Assembly: GCA_963820955.1 (NCBI GenBank)
Contig: CAWGCA010000036.1
Coordinates: forward strand, 1 to 32,995
Origin: CAWGCA01 sp963820955
GTDB taxonomy: Bacteria > Pseudomonadota > Gammaproteobacteria > Chromatiales > Chromatiaceae
Length of the DNA stretch: 32,995 nucleotides
Reading direction: 5' to 3'
The notes under the pieces are model-generated. The model had not been told where the DNA came from. It ran no database searches and saw only the letters and a program-made list of their open reading frames with translations. Made by a program: the position numbers and the translations under genes. Each line of letters opens with the position of its first letter. The stretch's first letter is position 1. Shown here piece by piece: positions 8,213 to 16,400 of this stretch.

Positions 8213-8252
8213 AAAAAAATCCCCGCTCTACTCCCGGGGAGCGATAGCGGGG
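8213..8252 (-). terminator. Rho-independent terminator (second of two)
   Basis: Read on the minus strand, CCCCGCT and AGCGGGG form a 7-bp stem (8246-8252 with 8221-8227), with inner pairing GCTC/GAGC, followed by a run of T (A-run at 8214-8219 on the plus strand). It lies about 300 bp downstream of the GFA gene stop. Confidence 0.65.
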
Positions 8253-8256
8253 TGTA

Positions 8257-8314
8257 AAGTCCGCCTGGCTATGAGAAGGGGCAATAGCCCCCGAGGAGAA
8301 CCAGTTCGGACCTA
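8257..8314. other. Candidate structured segment with three stacked stems
   Basis: The segment can fold as GTCCG/CGGAC (outer), CTGG/CCAG (middle) and GGGGC/GCCCC with a 4-nt AATA loop (inner, about 8278-8291). The two sides of the internal loop both end in GAGAA. The nested order is regular enough to suggest a real RNA fold, but I do not recognise a known family. It lies between two terminator-like hairpins, so transcription direction is unclear. Confidence 0.35.
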
Positions 8315-8376
8315 TGCTTTATCGCCAGATTCAGGCCGAACTTTAATCCTCTGGCTCAGACTGTTTAGCGGCCAAG

Positions 8377-8400
8377 AAAAACCCGGCACGTTTACCGGGG
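8377..8400 (-). terminator. Rho-independent terminator (first of two)
   Basis: On the minus strand CCCGG and CCGGG pair around an 8-nt loop and are followed by five T. It lies about 155 bp downstream of the GFA gene stop at 8556 and upstream of the second hairpin in the same direction, giving a tandem terminator. Confidence 0.55.
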
Positions 8401-8555
8401 CTTTTGGGTTTCGCGGTAACAGGTTGGTGAGTCAGAGAGGTTGGATCCTAACCCGCCATCCGAATTGCATCACAACAAGTATGTAGAATCCGCGAAATTC
8501 TAATAACTGATTGAGACCTATGAAGTAAACCGTTTTGTAGAGCGGATCTCCAGCG

Positions 8556-9005
8556 CTACTCAGTTAATTCCATGCCAGACCCTCCCGCTTCCGTTGGCAG
8601 GTCCTTGAACTTGGGCAGGCTATCCTTGATATGATGGACTGTTTCCTGATAATGCACGTGAAACCTGGGCTTGAAGGCGAAATCCTCAATGACAACGGCC
8701 GGCACATCAATGAGCCCCATTGTTGGATGCCCAGTGTAAATATGTCCAGCGCAGACCTTGCACCATTTACGTTCGCTGACTACGTCTTCGTTGTCTGTAC
8801 CAGGATTCCCGTCGTAGATGGCGATATTTTCCGAGCCTTGGGTGATTCGTACAGAATCGGGTTTCCACAGGGTAAACGCACTGACAGGTCCCGCCGACCA
8901 ATGACGGCATGACTGGCAATACGCCATAGCCTCTGGTCTACCACTCGGCGCGAACTGGACGGCGCCACAAAAACATCTGCCCTTGTATGTTTCTGTATCA
9001 CTCAT
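8556..9005 (-). CDS. GFA-family (CENP-V/GFA) zinc-binding protein
   Basis: A 149-residue protein of the glutathione-dependent formaldehyde-activating family. Zinc ligands are visible in order: CFC (residues 11-13), CQSC (about 30-33) and WCKVC (about 80-84). ATG 9005 is preferred over the longer frame to 9023, because GAGGA precedes it and MSDTETYKGRCFCG is the usual N-terminus. Only some members act on glutathione adducts, so substrate is uncertain. Cytosolic. The nitrilase gene lies 54 bp upstream on the same strand, so the two may share a transcript that ends at the tandem hairpins at 8400 and 8252. No lesions are seen, in contrast to the remnants on both sides. Confidence 0.85.
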   Translation of the reverse strand: MSDTETYKGRCFCGAVQFAPSGRPEAMAYCQSCRHWSAGPVSAFTLWKPDSVRITQGSENIAIYDGNPGTDNEDVVSERKWCKVCAGHIYTGHPTMGLIDVPAVVIEDFAFKPRFHVHYQETVHHIKDSLPKFKDLPTEAGGSGMELTE

Positions 9006-9059
9006 GATGTCCTCATAGGCCACTTACAGTTAAACACATTCTGACTATTCGATAATGAT

Positions 9060-9998
9060 TTAATCTTCAAATTGAACTGGAGATTGTGGCCTGGTATTGA
9101 TATGAAGTTTAAAGATGTCGGGTCGTGAATAATGACCCGCTACATCAAGCGCTCTTCTAGCTATCCCCACTTTTCCCCGATCAATATCACAGTACAGAAT
9201 ACCCGCCTCTTTCCTCATAGGTCCCGCAACAAGTTCACCACCAGGCGCAATGACAACGGAATCACCCGGGTTTATCCACTCATCTGCGTCCGGGTAGAGG
9301 TCTGATTTACCTGGAAAGTCATTCGGAATATCACTTCCTTTAATAAGATTTCCGCATCCCACCACCCAGCAGCAACCTTCGCGCGCTATGTGTTGCAGGC
9401 TACCTACCCAGCCATCTCCGCTATCGTAGGTCGGTGCGATGTAGATCTCTACGCCCTGGGAGTACAACGCATATCTTGCCAGTGGCATGTAGTTTTCCCA
9501 GCACAGCAATGTGCCAATTCGGCCAGCCGGCGTTTCAACGACTTTCAATCCCGAACCGTCGCCAAAACCCCACACCATTCGCTCTGGATTCGTTGGCATT
9601 AACTTACGATGTTTATTCAACAGCCTGCCATCTGGACCGATCACAATAGCGGAGTTGTAAAGCGTCGACTGACTGAGCTTGCTGTCTCTCTCCTCGATAC
9701 CACAAACGAGCGTAACCTTATGTTTTCGCGCCGCCTCATACAGTAGAATCAGATCATCGGATTCCATGTTTACGGCATTGTTCAATAAACGCTCATGCAA
9801 TTCCTCGGATAAGTTCCAGTCACCACCAGGCCTGAGACGCCATATCCATGTGGGATAGCCCGGTATAAATGCTTCCGTAAACACAACCAGCTCTGCTCCA
9901 TTGCCAGCTGCTTCCTCAACCGTGACCAAGGTAGATTCGATCGTTTTGTCTTTATCTAGAAAAACCGGTGCCTTTTGGACGATAGCGCAAAGAGTCAT
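9060..9998 (-). CDS. Nitrilase / carbon-nitrogen hydrolase
   Basis: A 312-residue enzyme of the nitrilase superfamily, which hydrolyses nitriles or related C-N bonds. The catalytic triad is intact: Glu42 in FTEAFIPGYP, Lys132 in HRKLMP and Cys166 in LLCWENYMP. The PGYPTW and CWENYMPL motifs point to a true nitrilase branch over amidases. ATG 9998 is chosen because the family begins at about this point and a purine-rich stretch (AAGGGGAAA) lies upstream; the frame runs back to 10106 without family similarity. The divergent LysR remnant at 10410 was probably its regulator, now broken, so present control is unknown. Cytosolic. Physiological substrate cannot be read from sequence. Confidence 0.88.
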   Translation of the reverse strand: MTLCAIVQKAPVFLDKDKTIESTLVTVEEAAGNGAELVVFTEAFIPGYPTWIWRLRPGGDWNLSEELHERLLNNAVNMESDDLILLYEAARKHKVTLVCGIEERDSKLSQSTLYNSAIVIGPDGRLLNKHRKLMPTNPERMVWGFGDGSGLKVVETPAGRIGTLLCWENYMPLARYALYSQGVEIYIAPTYDSGDGWVGSLQHIAREGCCWVVGCGNLIKGSDIPNDFPGKSDLYPDADEWINPGDSVVIAPGGELVAGPMRKEAGILYCDIDRGKVGIARRALDVAGHYSRPDIFKLHINTRPQSPVQFED

Positions 9999-10409
9999 GG
10001 TTCGTTTCCCCTTTCCTGGTAACTGCTGGAATTCTATTTCTTTAAGGACTATTTCATGCCAACCGCGACTAGCACTTGACAGTTTGTCCGCCTTTACTGG
10101 CGTCAACGTTCAGCATTCGGCTGTAGTAGTGTAATTACACATAAAGAACATGTTTTCAGTTCCAGATCCCAGCCACCTCGGCCGAAGGGGGCAACGCGAA
10201 ACCACGCCTCTGTAGCTGAATTCCGCTGCTGCAGAGGCGTTTGCTTATACTTACCTGCATCGGGTTTCCGGGAATTCCTAGACATGTTTCTCACTCCTAC
10301 TACCGTGGTATGTGCGTGTAGTACAAAGTGTAGACTGAGCTGTTTTAGTTACACAATTAGCCAAGAACAGAAACATAATGTGCAAAAATGCACATACAGC
10401 CAGCGCGCT
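9999..10409. other. Divergent intergenic region with a 9-bp perfect hairpin
   Basis: This lies between the nitrilase gene and the LysR remnant. ACGCCTCTG (10204-10212) and CAGAGGCGT (10232-10240) form a perfect 9-bp stem around a 19-nt loop. No long T-run follows on either strand, so it is reported only as an inverted repeat. Short ORFs in this stretch show no family similarity. Confidence 0.4.
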
Positions 10410-10703
10410 ATGAATTGGGATGACCTGAGGCTTTTTCTTGCGGTAGCCCGTACGGGTTCCATCAGTGATGGCGCCAAACAACTGGGCGTCTAGCATTCAA
10501 CGGTTTCCAGGTGTATGCGACAGTTGGAAAATCCGGCTCTGGAGCGTTATCGCGATCCTGGCCCGGCACATAATTTGGGACGCTGGATATTACTCCACCC
10601 TGACCTCAAACGCACTGCGCGTATCATGGCGTTTCGCGATCATATGGTCAATAGCATCTGCGACAAACGAGATTTGTTTGAAGGAAAGTGTCCAGGGAAT
10701 TGA
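10410..10703 (+). pseudogene. LysR-family regulator remnant: internal deletion plus stop
   Basis: A single frame encodes the start of a LysR DNA-binding domain, MNWDDLRLFLAVARTGSISD, through the helix-turn-helix, then HSTVSRCMRQLE. It passes straight into the extreme C-terminus of the same family (ILLHPDLKRTARIMAF, then KRDLFEG and the stop at 10703). About 180 central residues, the ligand-binding domain, are missing. A TAG at 10491-10493 also interrupts the frame, where homologues have Gln in GVQHSTVS. The deletion keeps the frame. It lies divergent to the nitrilase, the usual LysR arrangement with its target. Non-functional as a sensor; the truncated 27-residue product would not bind DNA. 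Confidence 0.8.
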
Positions 10704-10828
10704 TTAAAATGCAGAACTAAAAAATCAATGTGAACAAATGGAGTCCAGTGGGGGCATTGAAGTCTTTGCATTTCCGCAGCTGATACACCAATCGTGGTGA
10801 AACCATACGCAACGGGCTGCTTTGATAA

Positions 10829-11188
10829 CTATCTGTCAAGCCCTTTCCAGAAATCCCTGGCCTCTCGCCGATCCCGTCCCAAGCGCCTATCCATCGCCAG
10901 CCTAATACTGAATCTCCTATCTTTTCCCGATCTTCGCTCCACTTGCTTGCGGCGATCCGGCACACCCAGGTATTCACAGCTACAAATTGAAGCGTCACAA
11001 TCTTTCAATGGAAGCTGGGGGACTTTTCCCAGGGCAAAAATATATCCCGCAAACTTAGCTCCGGCCTTGCAACTGCAGGCGTGAATTTTTACGCCGTATA
11101 TCCGGTCATCCTGTCGAAGTTGATACAACTGCCGCGAATGCGATAGCGGGGTTTCTGGCTTACTTGATTTCCTAAAGCTCCATCTCAT
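10829..11188 (-). CDS. Hypothetical protein with Cys motifs and DRR repeats
   Basis: A 119-residue protein of unknown function. The N-terminal third is basic and polar. The middle has CSC (residues about 38-40) and CDASICSCEY (about 64-73), a spacing that could bind a metal or form disulfides. The C-terminal 45 residues are highly charged and contain four DRR triplets (PDRRK, KDRRF, MDRRL, RDRRE), then ARDFWKGLDR. I do not recognise a named family, but the ordered motifs and lack of lesions argue for a real gene. No signal peptide or membrane segment is seen. The ribosome site is weak (GG before ATG 11188). The convergent neighbour is the LysR remnant. Confidence 0.55.
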   Translation of the reverse strand: MRWSFRKSSKPETPLSHSRQLYQLRQDDRIYGVKIHACSCKAGAKFAGYIFALGKVPQLPLKDCDASICSCEYLGVPDRRKQVERRSGKDRRFSIRLAMDRRLGRDRREARDFWKGLDR

Positions 11189-11430
11189 TTTCCGATCATA
11201 GAAGCTTTGGATAATGTTTTAATTCTGATAAACACAATTTTTATATTTTTTGTGAATCAGTTCCTGATTTCGCTGGATTACGCCCTTTTACCATGTGCTT
11301 ATGCCGTTGGCCTGCAAATCAGGATATAGGGCTTGCATTGCTCCGCAATTCGTCTATGATATTTTTAAAATCCTGACTAAATTACTAAGTTATTTTGATT
11401 TTCATTTAGAAAATTCGAGGTAATGCTGAT

Positions 11431-11559
11431 ATGGCTAAACGAAAGCCTGTTATTGTAGCGTTGAGTCGCAGGGCGTTTCTATGGTTGCGAGACACTCTGT
11501 CAATCGCTTCGGCGCTGAGCACCTTCATGTTTGTCGTCTGGCTGGAGACCGAGGGATAA
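11431..11559 (+). CDS. Possible small membrane protein (42 residues)
   Basis: A short frame begins at ATG 11431, ten bases after CGAGG, and encodes a basic start (MAKRKP) followed by a hydrophobic stretch from about residue 15 to 38 and an acidic end. The layout, positive inside then one membrane helix, fits a small single-pass protein. No family recognised; the antisense frame at 11406-11639 looks less plausible. Moderate to low certainty. Confidence 0.35.
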   Translation: MAKRKPVIVALSRRAFLWLRDTLSIASALSTFMFVVWLETEG

Positions 11560-11711
11560 GCAAAACAAGCCGCTCCAATGGGCCTCTTCACAGGAGGCAA
11601 CACTAGCTGAGGATGGTCTTTTGCCCTCCCGGCAGCCACTCAACACTTCACTCGTTCTATGACCCCAGTTCCTGGGTTTCGCGCTTTTCTAAGCGGGCTG
11701 CCACATTTCGA

Positions 11712-11735
11712 TTAGTCTGCTATGCGACAGACTAA
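11712..11735. other. 8-bp perfect inverted repeat upstream of the pterin-synthase-like gene
   Basis: TTAGTCTG (11712-11719) and CAGACTAA (11728-11735) flank an 8-nt centre. It lies 76 bp before the start codon at 11811. It has no T-run, so an operator or a leader hairpin is more likely than a terminator. Confidence 0.35.
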
Positions 11736-11810
11736 AGTGATGGCCCCGAGACGAGATTACTGCTTACCCCCCCTTTATATTCCCTTCTTATCTAGTATCA
11801 TTCCAGCCTT

Positions 11811-12662
11811 ATGACCAGGCTCTTTATGGACAATCTTACCGTTATCGATGCCTCGCTGCTTGATCCTTGCGATGGGTTACTGGGGGAGAGCTGGCAGGTG
11901 GATATCGAACTGGAGGGTTCCCTTGACCACCAGGGGATGGTGCTTGACTTCGGTCAAGTGAAAACGCAGGCAAAGCAGATCATTGACCAAGTTTTTGATC
12001 ACAGGCTGCTGGTCCCAGCGGGCTACGATCACTGCCGCATCGATCATACGGAGCACCGAGCCGAAGTCCGTTTCAAAACTCTGACAGGGGAGGATGTTCT
12101 GTTCCGTGCGCCGGCCAACTCTTTACGCACCATCCAAACCGAAAAGGTGACTGCCGATAGCTTGACAAAGGCTATTGCAGAAACCATTCGGCCAACACTC
12201 CCTGACAATGTGGATGACATCCATATACGCCTGCATACCGAGAAAATTGATGATGCCTGGTACCGGTACAGCCATGGACTAAAACATCATTCCGGCAATT
12301 GCCAGCGCATCGCCCACGGCCATCGGTCGCGCATTCATATATATGAAAACGGGCAGCGCTCTGATCGGCTGGAACGTCAGTGGGCTGCCCGCTGGAAAGA
12401 CACATACCTAGGCAACAGAGGCGATCTGCTCCAGGAGTTCAATGAGAGCGGTATCGACTACTACAGATTCGGTTACACCGCCAACCAGGGGTTGTTCGAA
12501 CTGGTTTTACCAAAGGCGCGCTGCTGCCTGATCGAAAACGATACGACAGTGGAAAACCTGGCCTCTTACATCGCACAAACTCTGCATAACGAGTTCCCCC
12601 GCTCCAACTTTCTGGTGAAGGCGTTTGAAGGGGTGAACAAAGGCGCTTTCGGCGAAGCTTGA
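11811..12662 (+). CDS. Two-domain 6-carboxytetrahydropterin synthase-like (PTPS/QueD family) protein
   Basis: A 283-residue protein, about twice the length of QueD, with two PTPS-like halves. The first half (about 1-145) keeps GMVLDF (42-47) and FDHRLL (62-67) but has ESW where the zinc-binding HGH should be. The second half (about 146-283) keeps the zinc site: His155 in YSHGL, then Cys164, His169 and His171 in NCQRIAHGHR, and a Glu at about 273. Each half thus holds part of the usual site, suggesting one composite active site or one structural half. QueD-type enzymes act on dihydroneopterin triphosphate toward queuosine or biopterin; the reaction here is not certain. No clear ribosome site precedes ATG 11811, though MTRLFMDNLTV matches the usual start. 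It is convergent with pyrC, 31 bp apart. Confidence 0.75.
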   Translation: MTRLFMDNLTVIDASLLDPCDGLLGESWQVDIELEGSLDHQGMVLDFGQVKTQAKQIIDQVFDHRLLVPAGYDHCRIDHTEHRAEVRFKTLTGEDVLFRAPANSLRTIQTEKVTADSLTKAIAETIRPTLPDNVDDIHIRLHTEKIDDAWYRYSHGLKHHSGNCQRIAHGHRSRIHIYENGQRSDRLERQWAARWKDTYLGNRGDLLQEFNESGIDYYRFGYTANQGLFELVLPKARCCLIENDTTVENLASYIAQTLHNEFPRSNFLVKAFEGVNKGAFGEA

Positions 12663-12693
12663 GTATCGTCTGTCGAGTGCTATAACCCGAGGG

Positions 12694-14046
12694 CTAAATC
12701 GGGCGATCAAACATCAATCTCTGACCCCGTACCCTATCGTTCACCCGACCCTCATAGTAGGCAACCTGTCCATTGACAAAGGTGGCCACCACCCGGGAAC
12801 GAAGACGTGAACCTTCCAACGGTGACCAACCGCATTTATAAAGCACTAACTCACGCTCCACCCGGTATGGACTGGAAAGATCCAGTAGCACCAGGTCGGC
12901 CCAGTATCCCTCCCTGAGATAACCACGATCTACGATGTTGAAAAGCCGGGCCGGACCGTGACTGGTTTTTTCCACCAGTTGTTCCAAGGAAATCAGTCGG
13001 TCGTGATAGAGTTCCAATGCCATGGGCAAGGCCCACTGTACCAGCGGAAGACCAGCCGGCGCCTTGAAGTAGGTGTTCATTTTCTCTGCGAGGGTATGAG
13101 GTGCATGATCGGTTCCAATCACGTCAATCCGATCCTCCACCAGGCCCTTGCGAATCGCGTCTCGATCAGCCTGTGTTTTGATCGCTGGGTTGCACTTGAT
13201 GAACGTATCTTTGAACTGATAGTCGCGTTCGTCAAAGAAGAGATGATGTATGCAGGCCTCCGCGGTGATGCGTTTCCCATCCAGAGGGCCCGGTTCGAAC
13301 AGTTCCATTTCCCGGGCTGAGGTCAAGTGCAGTACATGCAGCCGGGTTTCATGCCGCCGGGCCAATTCGACAGCCAGGGAGGAGGAGAGATAGCATGCCT
13401 CTGTACTTCGGATTACCGGATGAAACTTCATCGGCACATCCTCACCAAACTTCTCCCGGTACTCCGCCTCGTTCTTCAGGATGGTCGGCGTATCTTCACA
13501 GTGGGTAGCCACCAGTCCCGAAGCATCCTTGAATATAGCCTCTAGGGTTTCTTCCCTATCGACCAGCATATTACCGGTCGAGGCCCCCATAAACACCTTG
13601 ATACCACAGGTCTGATTGCGACCAAGGGCGCGAATGGCGGCCAGGTTGTCGTTGGTGGCCCCGAGATAGAAACTGAAATTGGCCAGAGAACGATCTGCCG
13701 CCAACGTATACTTCTGCTCCAAAGCCTCCAGGCTAACCGTCTGAGGACTAGTGTTAGGCATTTCCATGAAACTCGTGATACCGCCCGCCACCGCAGCGCG
13801 GGATTCGGAACGAATATCCGCCTTGTCGGTCAAACCTGGTTCACGAAAATGGACCTGATCATCGATCATCCCCGGTAATAACATACGGCCGTCTGCCTGC
13901 AAAACCCTGGTACCGGACAGTGCCGGAATATCCTGGCCGATCTGTTCGATACGACCATTCCGTATCAGCAGATCGCCATCAAGAATCTGGCCGTCGTTTA
14001 CCATACGGGCGTTCTTTATAAGTATCTCATCGGTCATTTCAGTCAT
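12694..14046 (-). CDS. pyrC: Dihydroorotase
   Basis: A 450-residue amidohydrolase-fold enzyme that closes carbamoyl-aspartate to dihydroorotate in pyrimidine synthesis. Visible residues are DDQVHFREPG (62-71), Lys150 in GIKVFMG (the carbamylation-type position), His182 in THCED, His240 in LHVLH and TDHAPH (312-317). The DDQVHF form, with Gln in place of the first His of HxH, is usual in this class of dihydroorotases as I know them. The start overlaps the gloB stop by eight bases, so the two genes are cotranscribed. ATG 14037 (MTDEIL) is a possible alternative start. Allantoinase-like activity cannot be fully excluded from motifs alone. Confidence 0.88.
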   Translation of the reverse strand: MTEMTDEILIKNARMVNDGQILDGDLLIRNGRIEQIGQDIPALSGTRVLQADGRMLLPGMIDDQVHFREPGLTDKADIRSESRAAVAGGITSFMEMPNTSPQTVSLEALEQKYTLAADRSLANFSFYLGATNDNLAAIRALGRNQTCGIKVFMGASTGNMLVDREETLEAIFKDASGLVATHCEDTPTILKNEAEYREKFGEDVPMKFHPVIRSTEACYLSSSLAVELARRHETRLHVLHLTSAREMELFEPGPLDGKRITAEACIHHLFFDERDYQFKDTFIKCNPAIKTQADRDAIRKGLVEDRIDVIGTDHAPHTLAEKMNTYFKAPAGLPLVQWALPMALELYHDRLISLEQLVEKTSHGPARLFNIVDRGYLREGYWADLVLLDLSSPYRVERELVLYKCGWSPLEGSRLRSRVVATFVNGQVAYYEGRVNDRVRGQRLMFDRPI

Positions 14047-14818
14047 ACTGGCGGTCTTTCCAGGTCCTTATCATCGTGAACACCTCGGCACTGGATGATA
14101 GAGCTTTTCCGGCAAAACGCTCTGCTGCCGCAACTACCGCCGGTTCCCCGGTTCGGATAAAAGGATTCGTTGCAAGCTCCAACTCCAGACTGGAAGGCAC
14201 TGTCGGCTGCCCCCGGGAACGCTGCACATCCGTCTGTGCCTGCCGCTCCAACACCCTTGGGTTGTCCGGCTCCACCCAGCGGGCAAAACCCATATTCGCC
14301 TGGGTATACTCGTGGGCGCAATAGATTCGAGTCTGTGGCGGCAAAGCGGCAATACGCTGCAGTGAAGTATGGAGTTGCCGATGGGTACCGCTGAAGACCC
14401 TGCCGCATCCTGCGGCAAACAGCGTGTCACCACAAAACAGCACGCCTTCTCCGTAATACGCCACATGGCCTTCCGTATGCCCGGGAACTTCCATCACCCG
14501 AAAGATGGCGCCCTGCCCCAGAGGGGCTATCTCATCTCCCTCGGCCACCGGTCGGGTGATCCCTTTGATCGGTTCGCCGGCGGGGCCGTAAACCTCTGCG
14601 TTCGGATAGATGGCGACCAGATCCTTGACACCACCTGTGTGGTCACCATGTTTGTGGGTAATCAGGATAGCCGCCAGCGACAATCCTTCCCGTCGAAGGG
14701 TATCCAGCACCGGCTCCTCGTCGCCTGGATCGACTACCGCCACTTGATTGCTGTTGTCAGGTTTTAACAACCAGATGTAATTGTCTTCAAAAGCAGGTAT
14801 CGGCCTGATTTCCAGCAT
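14039..14818 (-). CDS. gloB: Hydroxyacylglutathione hydrolase (glyoxalase II)
   Basis: A 259-residue metallo-beta-lactamase-fold enzyme that hydrolyses S-lactoylglutathione in the glyoxalase pathway. The binuclear metal motif THKHGDHTGG is intact near residues 52-61, with further ligands in PGHTEGH and CGDTLF, and the C-terminal AHEYT and NPRVLER segments are typical of GloB. ATG 14818 is chosen as GAGG lies five bases upstream; a GTG six bases earlier would leave no ribosome site. It overlaps pyrC by eight bases. It is divergent from fur, with GGTATG/CATACC at 14911-14930 in the shared promoter region. Confidence 0.92.
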   Translation of the reverse strand: MLEIRPIPAFEDNYIWLLKPDNSNQVAVVDPGDEEPVLDTLRREGLSLAAILITHKHGDHTGGVKDLVAIYPNAEVYGPAGEPIKGITRPVAEGDEIAPLGQGAIFRVMEVPGHTEGHVAYYGEGVLFCGDTLFAAGCGRVFSGTHRQLHTSLQRIAALPPQTRIYCAHEYTQANMGFARWVEPDNPRVLERQAQTDVQRSRGQPTVPSSLELELATNPFIRTGEPAVVAAAERFAGKALSSSAEVFTMIRTWKDRQYD

Positions 14819-14995
14819 GATCACCTCGAATGTGGATTCACTTTGCTCTTTTCCGAAATCAGTAATAACCGGGCTGTTTGCCTTTTTCTATCTTTCTACT
14901 TCTGTGTCCCGGTATGCCCCGAATCATACCACTCTTTTTCCTCTGGCCGGCGCTTCTGATGATATACTAATGGTGGCGCTATCAGACCTTTGGGC

Positions 14996-15445
14996 ATGGG
15001 AAAAAAGGTTGTGACAGAGATCTCGAAAAAATTGAAGCAGGTGGGGCTCAAAGTCACCTTGCCACGGGTTAAAATTCTCCAAATCCTGGAGCAACACACG
15101 AGACAACATCTAAGTGCAGAAGATATATACCGACTGCTGCTGCAACAGGGAGATGATATCGGTGTTGCAACCATTTACCGGGTTGTGACCCAATGCGAAC
15201 AGGCTGGTCTGGTCAGGCGCCTGCAGTTTGAAGGAGACCGGGCGATGTTCGAGTTGGCCTGTGCCGATCACCACGACCACATTGTCTGTGTCCGCTGCGG
15301 TCAGGTTGAGGAGTTTCACGACGAGACCATCGAATCCCGCCAGCAGGAAATTGCAGAGCGGGCTGGATTCGATATAGAGGACCACACCATGGTGCTTTTC
15401 GGACTTTGCCCCCAATGCCGGCAACCTGTTTCGGCGGATCGATAA
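14996..15445 (+). CDS. fur: Ferric uptake regulator Fur
   Basis: A 149-residue iron-responsive repressor. The winged-helix N-terminus has GLKVTLPRVKIL and the recognition helix GVATIYRVVTQ. The metal sites follow: HHDHIVC with CVRC, then CPQC near the end, as in zinc-containing Fur proteins. ATG 14996 is preferred, giving MGKKVVTEISKKLK; an upstream TTG at 14990 is possible, and no strong ribosome site is seen for either. A possible -10 (TATACT, 14963-14968) lies upstream. The stop overlaps the DUF1820 start by one base (TAATG at 15443-15447). Confidence 0.94.
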   Translation: MGKKVVTEISKKLKQVGLKVTLPRVKILQILEQHTRQHLSAEDIYRLLLQQGDDIGVATIYRVVTQCEQAGLVRRLQFEGDRAMFELACADHHDHIVCVRCGQVEEFHDETIESRQQEIAERAGFDIEDHTMVLFGLCPQCRQPVSADR

Positions 15446-15774
15446 TGCACATATTCCGAGTGGCCTTCATCAATCAAGGCAAAGTGTATGAACTCTATGC
15501 CGAAACCGTAAACCAATCAGAAGTCTATGGTTTCATCGAAATCAAGGGCCTGATATTTGGCGAGACCAGCTCTGTGGTCATCGACCCCAGTGAAGAAAAG
15601 CTGAAAAACGAATTTGGCGGTGTCAACCGGACTCTGGTACCCATGCACGCCGTCATCCGTATCGACGAAGTGGAAAAACGGGGTCAGAGCAAAATCATGG
15701 ATCTCGACAAAAATGCCAATATCACACCTTTCCCAAGCCCTTTCTACGGCCCCGGAAAAGACTCCGACGGTTGA
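15445..15774 (+). CDS. DUF1820 family protein
   Basis: A 109-residue protein that begins with the family hallmark MHIFRVAFINQGKVYELYA and continues with VYGFIEI and GLIFGE blocks. Family function is unknown. The start is fixed by its one-base overlap with the fur stop, which suggests translational coupling and shared control with Fur. It is followed after 17 bases by a DksA/TraR-type gene. No membrane segments, signal peptide or metal motifs are visible. Widespread in gammaproteobacteria. Confidence 0.85.
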   Translation: MHIFRVAFINQGKVYELYAETVNQSEVYGFIEIKGLIFGETSSVVIDPSEEKLKNEFGGVNRTLVPMHAVIRIDEVEKRGQSKIMDLDKNANITPFPSPFYGPGKDSDG

Positions 15775-15791
15775 GAGTGGAAGATAACATT

Positions 15792-16127
15792 ATGAAGACG
15801 CACGAAGCCATCCGCCAAGATTTGCTGAAACGCAGGGAACAACTAAACCAGCGTATCCACCAGATCACCCAGGATGTCCGCCACGCGGATGGGCCGCTCC
15901 CTTCCGATTTCTCCGAACAGGCGGTGGAAAGGGAAAACGAGGAGGTAATGGATGCCTTGGGCGAGGCCGGTCGGCTCGAAATGAGCCAGATAAATCGCAC
16001 ACTGGCACACATCGATGCCGGTGACTACGGAATCTGCGCTGCTTGCGGCGAACCCATACCCGAAGCCAGGCTTGAGATCCTCCCTCACTCCGAATACTGT
16101 GTCGCCTGCGCGGAAAGAATGGGCTGA
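15792..16127 (+). CDS. DksA/TraR-type zinc-finger protein
   Basis: A 111-residue protein with a coiled-coil-like N-terminal half (LLKRREQLNQRIHQI; acidic turn near ENEEVMDALG) and a C4 zinc finger: ICAACG at about residues 83-88 and YCVACA near the end. It is shorter than DksA proper (about 150 residues), so it is probably a TraR/YbiI-type relative binding the RNA polymerase secondary channel, by inference. ATG 15792 is chosen because GGAAG lies upstream; the TTG at 15771 overlaps the DUF1820 stop. Third gene of the fur-DUF1820 unit. The next 273 bases (16128-16400) hold no gene I can support. Confidence 0.85.
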   Translation: MKTHEAIRQDLLKRREQLNQRIHQITQDVRHADGPLPSDFSEQAVERENEEVMDALGEAGRLEMSQINRTLAHIDAGDYGICAACGEPIPEARLEILPHSEYCVACAERMG

Positions 16128-16400
16128 CGAGCGTTCGCTGTCAGGCGACCTGTCCTTTTCGCTTCAGCATACACTTGTTGTGCGTTACCCGGTGCAAAAC
16201 CGAGCGCAACCACCAAACAGTTGAAGGAGCGGGAAGGGCTGCCTTAACTGGGCAAGATTGGTCATCATGCCCTGATATCTTCCTTAAGAACTGTTAGTTG
16301 ATACAGATCAAACGGTCTCAGACGACCTTTACATATCATTGAATCGGGACAGTTCAAGCTGACCGAGCTATTGTTGTACCCTCTCCGGGAGAAATAGACC

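Larger units (their letters stand above)
7889..8555. other. 667-bp region without a supportable gene
   Basis: No convincing coding sequence is seen on either strand; the 163-codon frame at 7995-8486 lacks family features and a ribosome site. The region holds two minus-strand terminator-like hairpins and a longer paired segment, annotated separately. Confidence 0.6.

Noticed and set aside
7995..8486. 163-codon plus-strand ORF
   Set aside because: No ribosome site, no domain, and it runs across two hairpins and a structured segment.
10103..10496. Small minus-strand ORFs between nitrilase and LysR remnant
   Set aside because: No family similarity and no ribosome sites; they overlap the hairpin and the LysR start.
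11406..11639. Minus-strand 77-codon ORF
   Set aside because: No motifs; the overlapping plus-strand small ORF has a better start and a plausible membrane helix.
14911..14930. GGTATG/CATACC dyad as a Fur box
   Set aside because: It does not match the Fur GATAAT-type consensus; at most an unassigned operator or a hairpin.
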